DNA of 64,000 nucleotides, from NCBI GenBank assembly GCA_030632885.1, contig DAOVTW010000010.1:1-64000 (forward strand), in the 5' to 3' direction. The DNA is from JAIOSM01 sp023143455. Its GTDB lineage: Bacteria > Desulfobacterota > Desulfobacteria > Desulfobacterales > Desulfobacteraceae. The translations under genes were made by a program, and so were the position numbers. Within the stretch, counting starts at the first letter, position 1, and each line of letters opens with the position of its first letter. The notes below the pieces were generated by a model. That model made no database searches. It saw only the letters and a list, made by a program, of their open reading frames with translations, and was not told where the DNA came from. This document shows positions 25,422 to 33,991 of this stretch, one piece after another.

Positions 25422-26551
25422 TAAAGTCCTTCTTTCTTTAAAATTAAAGCAGCATTTGTTCCACCAAAGCCAGAATTTGTAGTAAGAAAATAATTCTTCA
25501 AAAAAGTAACATTTTCAGAACTAATAAAGTTTTCAGTGTCTTTATCGGGATTTAAAAAACCAAGGGTGCTGGGCAGTATATGTTCTTTAAGTATTAATGT
25601 CCCCAGAGCTGCTTCAATCCCTCCTGCACCAGCTAAAGTATGTCCTATTGAGCCTTTTATTGAATTCCCTAGTGTTTTTTTATCTTTAAAAATGCTCTTA
25701 AGAGCTTTGATTTCCATTGAATCATTATAAACAGTACCAGTGCCATGGGTGTTTATGGCACCAATCTGATCAGGAATAATTTTTGCAGTTTTAAGTGCTT
25801 TTTTAATTGCCATGATCAAACCGCGCCCATCCCGGGCAGGAGCTGTAATATGACTTGCATCACTTGCAATCCCAAACCCTGCTATTGATGTGTTACAAAC
25901 AATATCATTTTTTTTTGCAAAGTCATCAGCCACAAGAAGAATTGCAGCTCCTCCTTCTCCAAGGGTCAATCCTTTTCTATTAATATCAAAGGGCTGAGTA
26001 GGAATGTCAGAAAGAGCATTAAGAGCAGAAAAGCCTGAATAAACAAATTCACTTATAATATCAGCGCAAAATATTAAAACAGAATCAGCTCTTTTATTTA
26101 TAATCATTTGTGCACCTTTTATAATAGCAATAGTGGAAGATGCACATGCTGAACTGATATTTATTCCGCAACTTTTTATATCTAATTTTTCAGCAATATA
26201 TTTTGAAATATTTGAAGGGATTAAATATTTATTTATTGGACATATGTTTTGTTCGTTTTTTTCAAGTAAATCAATACATGCTTTTGTTGTAGCTGTTAAT
26301 AAAGTGCAATCTTTTGGGATATCTTTTAGAGGTTTTAAGATTAAATCAGTTAGATTTAAAAAACTACTTCTGTTTTCGGGTGTTTCAATATCTTTAATGT
26401 GTGCTGCATACTCACTTCTATAGTTTTTTGTATTAAATCTATCAACTTTATTAATGCCAGATTTTTTATTTAAAAGAGCTTGAAAATTTGATGCCAGGTC
26501 TTCACCCAGGGATGTTACAATAGTAGTTTGAGAAATATTAACTTTTCTCAT
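25421..26551 (-). CDS. Beta-ketoacyl-ACP synthase (FabF-type, complete)
   Basis: A 376-residue elongating ketosynthase with all catalytic residues: nucleophile C136 in SSACASST, H269 in THGTGT and H304 in IGHTLAG. It is a bit shorter than FabF (about 410), mainly in the N-terminal half. It condenses malonyl-ACP with an acyl chain. The gene is immediately followed by the cysteine-less KS-like gene and preceded by the thioesterase gene (stop and start overlap by one base), so it belongs to one translational unit with them. Confidence 0.9.
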   Translation of the reverse strand: MRKVNISQTTIVTSLGEDLASNFQALLNKKSGINKVDRFNTKNYRSEYAAHIKDIETPENRSSFLNLTDLILKPLKDIPKDCTLLTATTKACIDLLEKNEQNICPINKYLIPSNISKYIAEKLDIKSCGINISSACASSTIAIIKGAQMIINKRADSVLIFCADIISEFVYSGFSALNALSDIPTQPFDINRKGLTLGEGGAAILLVADDFAKKNDIVCNTSIAGFGIASDASHITAPARDGRGLIMAIKKALKTAKIIPDQIGAINTHGTGTVYNDSMEIKALKSIFKDKKTLGNSIKGSIGHTLAGAGGIEAALGTLILKEHILPSTLGFLNPDKDTENFISSENVTFLKNYFLTTNSGFGGTNAALILKKEGL

Positions 26552-27009
26552 TAAATTTCACCCTTTTTCCACATCTCACAGAAATTTTTATAATACTTAG
26601 GTTGAGTTAAGAAAAGTTCATAATCAGGGTTAAGTAGCATTTGAATAACATATCCAGTTGCAGCAATAGTATTGTCCTGTTTTTTAATAATATATTCAGT
26701 TAATATTTTTGAAGCTTGAGTATAATGCAATATACATTCGATGGATATTTCTTCTCTAAAAAAAATTGGTGTTTTAAAGTCAATATGGATCTTTTTTAAT
26801 GGAGCCAAAATACCATTGTCGAAAAGGTCAAAATAGCCTATTTTAAATTTTTCACCTAAAGATACTCTGGCATCTTCAAAATAGCTTGCAAATCTACCAT
26901 GCCAGGCAATCCCCATGGCATCAATTTCTTCAAACCTTGTCACAGTTTTTACAATGGTGTTTAAAGGCTTTGGTGCATCTTTTACTTCTTTGAAATATGG
27001 TTTTTTCAT
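26551..27009 (-). CDS. 4HBT-type hotdog acyl thioesterase
   Basis: A 152-residue single-hotdog protein of the 4-hydroxybenzoyl-CoA thioesterase type. The signature RFEEIDAMGIAWHGRFASYF is at about residues 25-44, with D30 as the likely catalytic acid and H37 following, as in YbgC and ApeG-like proteins of aryl polyene clusters. Likely hydrolyses an acyl-ACP or acyl-CoA intermediate, either editing or releasing the product. It lies between the ketoreductase and ketosynthase genes. Confidence 0.88.
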   Translation of the reverse strand: MKKPYFKEVKDAPKPLNTIVKTVTRFEEIDAMGIAWHGRFASYFEDARVSLGEKFKIGYFDLFDNGILAPLKKIHIDFKTPIFFREEISIECILHYTQASKILTEYIIKKQDNTIAATGYVIQMLLNPDYELFLTQPKYYKNFCEMWKKGEI

Positions 27010-27031
27010 TTTTTAATTTTACTTAAAAGAT

Positions 27032-27766
27032 TTATGTTATCCCGCCATTAACTCCAATAATCTGTCCTGTAATATATGAAGCCTTATCTGAACACAAAAA
27101 GCCTACCAGAGCGCTTACTTCTTCAACTTTTCCAAGTCGTCCGCATGGTATCATTTTTGAAATTTCATCAATGGGCATACCATCAAGCATACCAGTATCA
27201 ATAAATCCAGGAGATACAGCATTAACAGTTATATTTCTTTTGGCAATTTCTTTTGAAAGGGCCATTGTAGCTCCAATTAGTCCTGCTTTTGCAGCAGAGT
27301 AATTTACCTGACCTGCATTACCAACTTGTCCTGATGTTGATGTTATGTTTATTATTCTTCCATAACGCTTTGTAATCATATTTTTAACAATCAGCTTTGA
27401 AACATTAAAAAAAGATGCAAGGTTAGTGTCTAAAACATTTTTCCAGTCAGGCTCCTGCATCCATGCCATTAGTTTATCATTCCTGATGCCAGCATTATTA
27501 ACTAAAATATCAACCTTACCATGGGTCTCAAGTATTGATTTTACAGCCTGTTCAGATAAACTTGCATCGCTAACATCAAATTGTATAGCTTTGGCTTTGC
27601 CACTGTTTTTTTCAATTAATTTACAGGTTTCAAGAGCGCCTTTTTCATCTGATTGAAAGTTTACATAAACAAAACGTCCTTTTTGGCCTAGTTCAACAGC
27701 AATTGCTTTCCCAATACCCTTGCTGGCACCTGTTACTAATACTATTTGGTCTATTGTATCATTCAT
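27032..27766 (-). CDS. fabG: 3-oxoacyl-ACP reductase (FabG-like ketoreductase)
   Basis: A 244-residue classical SDR. The NADP motif TGASKGIGKA is at 12-21, NNAGIRNDKL at about 90-99, the catalytic triad is S143, Y156 and K160 (YSAAKAG), and the C-terminal GQIIGVNGG segment is typical of FabG. It reduces 3-oxoacyl-ACP during chain extension and corresponds to ApeQ of aryl polyene clusters. A Shine-Dalgarno GGAG sits seven bases before the ATG. It is the only ketoreductase in the cluster, so it would serve all three ketosynthases. Confidence 0.93.
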   Translation of the reverse strand: MNDTIDQIVLVTGASKGIGKAIAVELGQKGRFVYVNFQSDEKGALETCKLIEKNSGKAKAIQFDVSDASLSEQAVKSILETHGKVDILVNNAGIRNDKLMAWMQEPDWKNVLDTNLASFFNVSKLIVKNMITKRYGRIINITSTSGQVGNAGQVNYSAAKAGLIGATMALSKEIAKRNITVNAVSPGFIDTGMLDGMPIDEISKMIPCGRLGKVEEVSALVGFLCSDKASYITGQIIGVNGGIT

Positions 27767-27788
27767 ATTTATCTCCGAAATGATAAAG

Positions 27789-29213
27789 TTACGTTCTTTT
27801 TATTTTGTTACTTGTTGTTTTTTCTATGGATTTAACTTCAATGAATTCCTTTGGTATTTTATATGAATCAAGTTTTTGCAAACAATGTTTTTTTAGCCTG
27901 AAAATATCAAGTTTCTCTTTTGTTGTAAGCACAACTTCAGCTATGGGTAGTTGCCCGTAGATATCATGTTGTTCAGCAAAGACTCTTACCTCTGAAATTT
28001 GATCAAACTCTAAAATAACTTCTTCTACTTCTTCAGGAAATATTTTCATGCCGGCAAAATTAATAAGGTTTTTACTCCTGCCTGAAATAAAAAGATAAGA
28101 ATTTTTTATATATCCAATATCACCTGTATCAAACCATTCAGTTCGTTTTTTCCAGGGTGATATATAAGCATGATACATTCCTTTCCCTTTAAGTAAAATA
28201 ATACCTTGCCCTTTTTCATCTGGATTTTGTATTTTTAAATCATAGCCTGGTAGAATTTTGCCAACAGAGCAAACATGTTCATCATCAAATTTATCATTAA
28301 TAAATGGCAAACCAACTTCGATTATTCCATAAGCCTGGCTAAGATGAATTTTGAACTTTTCAAAAAAATGTTGATCAGTTTTTTTATTTAATGATACTGC
28401 AGTTACAACAGCCTTTCGAACATTTGACAATAATTTATTAGAAATATTAGTATGTGTCGCAAGTAAATTGTAATGAAAAGGTGAAGCATATAAAAAAGTT
28501 GGCTTGGCAGTCTCAAAGGCAGTAATAATACCAGTTGGGAAATTATCTTGTGATAAAACTATGTGAGCTCCTTTGCGTAAAAAAAGAAGTATGCTGACCA
28601 CAAAATGAAAGCTCATGGATAAAAACCAGCCTATAATATCATTTGAAGAAATATTAAGACTTGCATTGGCTGTAGATGTCCTTTCAATTATTGCATTGTG
28701 AGTCAATAAAACTCCTTTGCTTTCTCCGGTTGTGCCTGATGAAAAGCGTATAAATGCAGGGTAATCAACTTCTAAATATTCTTTTGAATATATTATGTCT
28801 TTATCAATTTCATGTAGATAAAGTTTATCAAGATATTTTTCAGAAAGTATTGAATACTTTGTAAGTTTTTTTTCAGATAAAATATATTTTACTTTTATAC
28901 GTTTGCATAAAGATTCTAATTCATTAGAGGATAAAGAAGGAGAGATCGGAACAATAACCGCCCCTGTATCTAAAATAGATAAAGCCATAATAATATACTC
29001 TATTGAATCTTCACAAAAAAGGGCTACACGGTCGTGGGAGGCAAAATTGATTTTAGACAGGTATTTACTATGTTTTTCTACCTCTTTTAAAAGTTTTGAA
29101 TAGGTTATTGAGTCCTTAACCGATCTCGTTACTGCAAGGTTATCTTCATCCCCGACAATTTCTGTTTTAATCAGATCAACAATATTAATTCTTTGTTTGT
29201 TTTTAATTGTCAT
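27789..29213 (-). CDS. AMP-dependent acyl/aryl ligase (adenylate-forming)
   Basis: A 474-residue ANL-superfamily enzyme. The P-loop motif RFSSGTTGESKGVLLTHNAI is at about residues 165-184, the A5-like YGIIE appears later, and the A7 motif DTGDIGYI is near 370; the C-terminal lid domain with the GRSKNLINFAGMKIFP stretch is complete. It activates a carboxylic acid as acyl-AMP for transfer to CoA or an ACP. ATG at 29213 (MTIKNKQ) is chosen; the reading frame stays open 39 codons upstream but that lies inside the previous gene. The 11-base overlap with the radical-SAM gene supports tight coupling. Its acid could be the aromatic starter or a fatty acid. Confidence 0.88.
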   Translation of the reverse strand: MTIKNKQRINIVDLIKTEIVGDEDNLAVTRSVKDSITYSKLLKEVEKHSKYLSKINFASHDRVALFCEDSIEYIIMALSILDTGAVIVPISPSLSSNELESLCKRIKVKYILSEKKLTKYSILSEKYLDKLYLHEIDKDIIYSKEYLEVDYPAFIRFSSGTTGESKGVLLTHNAIIERTSTANASLNISSNDIIGWFLSMSFHFVVSILLFLRKGAHIVLSQDNFPTGIITAFETAKPTFLYASPFHYNLLATHTNISNKLLSNVRKAVVTAVSLNKKTDQHFFEKFKIHLSQAYGIIEVGLPFINDKFDDEHVCSVGKILPGYDLKIQNPDEKGQGIILLKGKGMYHAYISPWKKRTEWFDTGDIGYIKNSYLFISGRSKNLINFAGMKIFPEEVEEVILEFDQISEVRVFAEQHDIYGQLPIAEVVLTTKEKLDIFRLKKHCLQKLDSYKIPKEFIEVKSIEKTTSNKIKRT

Positions 29214-30696
29214 AGGATGAAAACCCTGTTTTTTTTGAAACCTCAAGGAGTTTTTCTTTTTTTTGTTGATACATTGCTTCAGGGTAGTCCTTATATATAC
29301 CGTAGAGTGAAAAAACATATCTTGTTCCAAAAAAGAGTGCTCTGAAAAAATCTTTGGGTTTAATTTTAATTCTATTCATCCTCAGAGGATTATGTCGCAA
29401 AGCAATGGCATATAAACGGCCAAAATGCTGGTAAAATCTTTTAAGTTTCATAGTAGTTGGGATAATAGTGTGCATGCAATCATAGTATTTAAATGGGTTA
29501 CAGATAAACTCATGCTTATGATCTTCAAAGAGCTTGGTCCCGGGAGAAGGTGATAGAACCGTAAAGGTAATTTCTGCCGGAGAAAGGTCTATAACATTTT
29601 TTTCAAGGCGTTTAAAATCCTGTTTATCAAAATTAGGGTGGACAATAAAAGCTGCGTGCAGCATTATCCCATAAAATTTAAGAATTTTTATGGCTTTCAT
29701 GTTTGTTTCAAAGTCAGTTTTTTTATTATAATCTTTAAGTCTTTGTTGATCCATTGATTCAAGACCAACATATACTACATCTAACCCAACTTCTTTCCAG
29801 AGCTTAAAGACTTCAGGGTGTTTAGCAATTGTATCGCTTCGTGCCCAGCTTATATATTTCTTCTTTATATTTCTTATCTTTAACAGCTGGGCTATTTTAG
29901 TAACACGTTTAACATTAATGAACATTTCATCATCAACAAAATAGATATAATCTTCTTTTATATTTTCAATTTCATCTACAACATCCTCAGGTGTCCGCTG
30001 TAGATAGACCTTGTTCATAACATGATGTATAACACAAAAAGAGCATGAAAAAGGGCATCCCAAAGAAGTTCTTAGACTTGCTACCTGGGGAAACATATTG
30101 TCTAATTTGCCTGTATCGCTATGGGTCCAGATACAGAAATATTTTGATCTGTCAACTAAATCACGTCTTGGAAGAGGTATTGCACTTGCTTTAACATAGG
30201 GCGGAGGATTGGTCCTGGCATTTGTTTCAAAATCAGGATCTGTTGGTGCAAGGATGTTTGTATTATTACCAATTTTGGTTTTCTGCTCAAGTTTTTGAAT
30301 AATTTCTGCTATAGCATTAGCGCCTTCGCCCCGAACAATAGCCGAGAAATAATCACAATTAAAATCATAGGGACGTAAGGTGGCATGAACTCCACCAATG
30401 ATAATATGTGATTGAGGTAAGATTTCTTTTGTTTTGATGGCAAGGTCTTTTACTATATGTATACCTGTACTGTAAGAAGAAAAGCCAATTAAATCAGGTC
30501 TAAATTCTTTGATGGTTTTGAAAAATATTTCTGAAGGCTTTTTTTCAACGCTAAGGTCAAGGATACGGGTCTCGTGTTTAAGATCAATACCGGCAGCGGT
30601 TATTTCAAGTTCGAGGGGTTCAAGATGTAAAAAACCTTCCTGAAGTCTTTTTGCAACTTTTAGATCAGTATGCGGTTTAACTAATAGGACTTTCAT
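29203..30696 (-). CDS. B12-binding radical SAM protein
   Basis: A 497-residue enzyme with an N-terminal cobalamin-binding-like domain (residues 1-140: LVKPHTDLKVA, RPDLIGFSSYSTGIH, IIIGGVHATLRPYDF, IVRGEGANAI) and a radical-SAM domain whose cluster cysteines are C214, C218 and C221 in LGCPFSCSFC. The GVHAT stretch is typical of HpnJ/HpnR/BchE relatives. The C terminus is basic and could sit at the membrane. Ends 11 bases inside the ligase gene and starts one base after the FAD enzyme gene stop. Confidence 0.9.
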   Translation of the reverse strand: MKVLLVKPHTDLKVAKRLQEGFLHLEPLELEITAAGIDLKHETRILDLSVEKKPSEIFFKTIKEFRPDLIGFSSYSTGIHIVKDLAIKTKEILPQSHIIIGGVHATLRPYDFNCDYFSAIVRGEGANAIAEIIQKLEQKTKIGNNTNILAPTDPDFETNARTNPPPYVKASAIPLPRRDLVDRSKYFCIWTHSDTGKLDNMFPQVASLRTSLGCPFSCSFCVIHHVMNKVYLQRTPEDVVDEIENIKEDYIYFVDDEMFINVKRVTKIAQLLKIRNIKKKYISWARSDTIAKHPEVFKLWKEVGLDVVYVGLESMDQQRLKDYNKKTDFETNMKAIKILKFYGIMLHAAFIVHPNFDKQDFKRLEKNVIDLSPAEITFTVLSPSPGTKLFEDHKHEFICNPFKYYDCMHTIIPTTMKLKRFYQHFGRLYAIALRHNPLRMNRIKIKPKDFFRALFFGTRYVFSLYGIYKDYPEAMYQQKKEKLLEVSKKTGFSSYDN

Positions 30697-30697
30697 A

Positions 30698-31843
30698 TCA
30701 ATTCTCTTTTAAATATTTTGATGCACTAATTATTGCCTGCTCACCAGTTGCCATACATACTCCCATTACTCTTGTTGATGTATGAACATGTTCTGGTACT
30801 CTTATATTTTTTCCAGCCAGAAAAAGATTAATAAATTTTTTATCTTTTAAAGCAGAAATCGGGATGCAAAAGGGTTTGTTATTTTTATTGTATTCATATT
30901 TAGGACCTTTGTTCATGTTCCATTTTTCCTGGGGCCAGTAACTTTTAACTGCACAATTTGTATCAGGGTTTGAATTTGCTTTTAATGAAATGTTGTCAGA
31001 CATGTTATTACATGCTCTTGAATGAATTTTTTCAGAAGATTTAAGAAATTTTAACAGCGATAATTCTTTTATATTTTCATTTAGTTTTTCATATAAAAAA
31101 TTACATTTTTCAATATCTTCAGGATTTTTGGTTGAAAATTTCAAGATATAATTTTTTGTTAAAAAGTTATAAGTTATAGTTACAAACTTAAGATAATTAT
31201 TAAGGTTGTACTCCTTAACAAGCTTGCGAGCAGTATAGGGGACAAGTAAAGACAGCTTTTTGTTTTGGTCACCTTTAAGTAATATACAATAACCTCCAAG
31301 TTGGGTATCATTTTTAAAAGGCATATCATTTTCAAGATACTTTTCTGAGAAATAAGAGCACCCGGTGGCATCAATGAAAACATCAGAAAAAAGGTTGATA
31401 TCTTTTTTCTGAGACACAATTTTAATTTTTTGAATTTTTTCATCTGAAGATATGACTTTGACACACTTAGTTTTTGTAAAAAGAGTGAATTTATCATTTT
31501 GCAAATATTTATAAAAAAAATCCCATAAATCTTTTTGAATAAAAGCAAGTATTTCAACTTTTCCAATTTTAACCAGGCATTTGTTACCATAACAATCATT
31601 TAGAAATTTAAAAATATCAGAGCATAATCCAGGATTTGCTAACTGAAAGGGTGTCACCGGATCGTTTTTAAAAAGACCACAAATATATGTGTGAAAACAA
31701 TCTTTTGCAGCTCCTCCTATAAAATTTTCTCTTTCCACAAGAGCAGTCCGCATTCCCAATCTAACTGCTGTTAGAGCAGAGCAAAGACCGGCAATGCCTG
31801 CCCCAACAATTGTGACATCAAATTTTTCTTTACGCTTTTCCAT
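30698..31843 (-). CDS. FAD-dependent oxidoreductase
   Basis: A 381-residue flavoprotein. The dinucleotide-binding motif VGAGIAGLCSALTAVRLG is at about 13-30, followed by the FAD ribose-binding acid in VEREN and a GGAAKDCFHTYICG stretch that resembles the PF12831 FAD-oxidoreductase group. A second FAD motif near the C terminus reads LFLAGKNIRVPEHVHTSTRV. It carries many cysteines. Role could be dehydrogenation or reduction of the growing or finished chain. Its start overlaps the upstream acyltransferase gene by 14 bases. Confidence 0.8.
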   Translation of the reverse strand: MEKRKEKFDVTIVGAGIAGLCSALTAVRLGMRTALVERENFIGGAAKDCFHTYICGLFKNDPVTPFQLANPGLCSDIFKFLNDCYGNKCLVKIGKVEILAFIQKDLWDFFYKYLQNDKFTLFTKTKCVKVISSDEKIQKIKIVSQKKDINLFSDVFIDATGCSYFSEKYLENDMPFKNDTQLGGYCILLKGDQNKKLSLLVPYTARKLVKEYNLNNYLKFVTITYNFLTKNYILKFSTKNPEDIEKCNFLYEKLNENIKELSLLKFLKSSEKIHSRACNNMSDNISLKANSNPDTNCAVKSYWPQEKWNMNKGPKYEYNKNNKPFCIPISALKDKKFINLFLAGKNIRVPEHVHTSTRVMGVCMATGEQAIISASKYLKEN

Positions 31844-33146
31844 TAATTGTTCCTGAAATTATTTTTTCTTGCAAAAATTTGCCATCTTTTTCGGTAAGTG
31901 TGTTTTCATAACTTGATATGATCATATTTAATTTATTATTAAATCGTGTAAAAAATACTCCAACGCCTGGGTTTATTGGGACTAAAGGCATATGGAAAAG
32001 GTTAACAACTTCAAGATTTTGTATATGTGTCAAATTAAATGCTTGTTCTGCAATATATGAGAATGAAAAAGAACAAGGTTTTTTTTTCATTCTCAAGTTC
32101 ATATAAAAAGCAAGAGTTTTTAAAGGCATAATGCGCATAAGTAATGAAGCATTAATAAAATGAAAGGGTATTTTGTTTTTTATCTGATCAATAAATTGGG
32201 TTTTTAAAATTTTTATATATTCTTTTGTGCTTAACCCTTGCTTGAGCTTAAATAACATAAAAGAAAGATTATTAAAGAATATTTTTTCATTGTTAAATTT
32301 GGCTTCGCGTACATCCACATTTATTGGAATTAGGATTTTGCCTGTATATTTGTGTTTTTTAAATAAAGAATCAAATGCCTTTGCAACAATGCTTAAAATG
32401 TAAACACCATTCATGAGATATCCGGCACTATTTATGGTATTGTCATCAATTGTCCTGGTCTGCTCATTGGAAAATGTGGTGTAGTAAAAATTATGAGCAC
32501 TAAATTGTTCCTTATTATTATTTTGCTTTAAAGATACTACTTTTGTTTTTTTTGAATATATTGATCGTAGAAAACGGTTTATGCATTGCCCTGATAAAAA
32601 ACGACTTTTCCATGAATGAAGATTAGCGCCCTGGGAGGGCAGGTTATATTCTTTGTAATGATTTTGTTTGTCTAAAATATATTCAAGCAATGCTTCAGCT
32701 CCCCTTGCATCAAACATTTTATGATCAAATCTCATAATCAAATAAGTTTGTTTCTTAAAATGTATAAGATCAAAATCAAGAAGTGTTTTATCATCCTTAA
32801 AAGGGGTTCTTGCACAATCTTGAATAATTGAGTCAAGATCTTTCTTGCCTCCCGATGTTATTTTAAAGAACCGCATATCTTTAGAATCAAAACTTTGTTG
32901 TTCTGAAATCCAGTATGGCGCAAGGTGCCATGCACGTTTTACTCTACCTTTTAAAAAGGGGCTTTTAGAGAGTATCAAAGAAAGTCTTTGCCCTAAATAA
33001 TCTTGATCAAGGTATCCTTTTAATACAAGAACAAGCTGAGAATGATTGCCAATGCCAGTACGCTTAATGTTCAGCATGTTAAGAGCTGCCATTACCCAGT
33101 CAATTCCATTTAAATAATAACGATTAGAAGTTTTAATGATTGTCAT
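31830..33146 (-). CDS. Condensation-domain-like / wax-synthase-like acyltransferase
   Basis: A 438-residue protein with the HxxxD catalytic motif of the CoA-dependent acyltransferase superfamily: H142 to D146 in RFDHKMFDARGAEAL. The remainder has the two-lobed layout seen in condensation domains, PapA enzymes and wax ester synthases, and a second-lobe motif around LIPINVDVREAKFNNE. It probably transfers an acyl chain from an ACP to an alcohol or amine, so it could join the polyene or modified chain to a lipid head. I found no close named relative by eye. Its start touches the ACP gene stop by one base. Confidence 0.72.
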   Translation of the reverse strand: MTIIKTSNRYYLNGIDWVMAALNMLNIKRTGIGNHSQLVLVLKGYLDQDYLGQRLSLILSKSPFLKGRVKRAWHLAPYWISEQQSFDSKDMRFFKITSGGKKDLDSIIQDCARTPFKDDKTLLDFDLIHFKKQTYLIMRFDHKMFDARGAEALLEYILDKQNHYKEYNLPSQGANLHSWKSRFLSGQCINRFLRSIYSKKTKVVSLKQNNNKEQFSAHNFYYTTFSNEQTRTIDDNTINSAGYLMNGVYILSIVAKAFDSLFKKHKYTGKILIPINVDVREAKFNNEKIFFNNLSFMLFKLKQGLSTKEYIKILKTQFIDQIKNKIPFHFINASLLMRIMPLKTLAFYMNLRMKKKPCSFSFSYIAEQAFNLTHIQNLEVVNLFHMPLVPINPGVGVFFTRFNNKLNMIISSYENTLTEKDGKFLQEKIISGTINGKA

Positions 33147-33403
33147 TATTTTTTTATGGCCTTGTTAATACTTTCAGCTAAAGAATCAATTTTCATTATA
33201 TCTTCTTGGGAAATGCCTGATTTCATAAGCTTAATATTGAATTCTTTTTCTATAAAGACAAACAATTCAACAAGTCCCAGTGAGTCCATGCCAAGTTCAT
33301 GCATCAGCATATGTGATTGAATATCAGATGGTTCTTCACCTAGAGACAATGCAATTTGATCAATTAGTTTTGCTTTAATTTCTTTTATAGTTATTTGTTC
33401 CAA
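33146..33403 (-). CDS. Acyl carrier protein
   Basis: An 85-residue ACP with the phosphopantetheine site at S41 in LGMDSLGLVEL. I chose TTG at 33403: it lies five bases after the preceding gene's stop, has AAGGAAA upstream, and gives normal ACP length; a reading frame open for 21 more codons overlaps the previous gene. It ends in a lysine-rich tail. It is encoded between the chain-length-factor-like gene and the condensation-type acyltransferase, which might use it as acyl donor. Confidence 0.88.
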   Translation of the reverse strand: MEQITIKEIKAKLIDQIALSLGEEPSDIQSHMLMHELGMDSLGLVELFVFIEKEFNIKLMKSGISQEDIMKIDSLAESINKAIKK

Positions 33404-33407
33404 ATTT

Positions 33408-33989
33408 TTATATTTCCTTAATATAAGTAAAAGGGTTAAAAATTTTTTCTGGGATTTCAATATCATCGCCTTTTTCTACTAAAATTGCCGCAGCTCCAGT
33501 AGATAATGAATCTTTTGAATAAGAAGGGAATGTACAATGCTTATGAGCAGCGCTTATAGGTTCGGATTCTTCATCCACATAACATACAATAATTTTCTTT
33601 GCTTGGCTACAAGCAAACCAGGCGTCAGCCAGAATCAATGCTTGTTTTAAAGGGTCCTGAAAAGAAGTGATTGTAATTGATTGTCCCATGATTCCAAGGG
33701 AAGATGCAATATAAGAGGCAGCAGCATTATGAACTGAATGAGAAAATGTTGTGGGTGAGACGCCAGAGTCTGAGTAATCTAAAAGATTATTTAAGAATTT
33801 AAAAGTTGTAACATGGGGTCCAAACTGTGTACATAAAATAATTGATATGTCAGTGTCTTCGTTTGAAAACTTGAAATTTAAACATGCTTTGTTTGAAGCA
33901 GACACAGCCATTTTTGCAAAGTTGTCAGCCCTGCGAATACCTTTTATTTTTTCTTGATTGTCAGCAAACCCTTTGCCAAGTATATTCAC
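33408..33989 (-). CDS. Beta-ketoacyl synthase chain-length-factor-like protein (ApeC-type)
   Basis: A 193-residue protein resembling PF13723, the short ketosynthase-N-terminal-like family of aryl polyene clusters (ApeC). The key stretch is SPTTFSHSVHNAAASYIAS near residue 77-95; no active-site cysteine occurs in the nucleophile position, where TITSFQDPLKQALILAD is found instead. It starts with GTG at 33989, with AGGAG nine bases before, just two bases after the complete ketosynthase gene. I infer it forms a heterodimer with that ketosynthase. Confidence 0.82.
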   Translation of the reverse strand: MNILGKGFADNQEKIKGIRRADNFAKMAVSASNKACLNFKFSNEDTDISIILCTQFGPHVTTFKFLNNLLDYSDSGVSPTTFSHSVHNAAASYIASSLGIMGQSITITSFQDPLKQALILADAWFACSQAKKIIVCYVDEESEPISAAHKHCTFPSYSKDSLSTGAAAILVEKGDDIEIPEKIFNPFTYIKEI

Positions 33990-33991
33990 TT

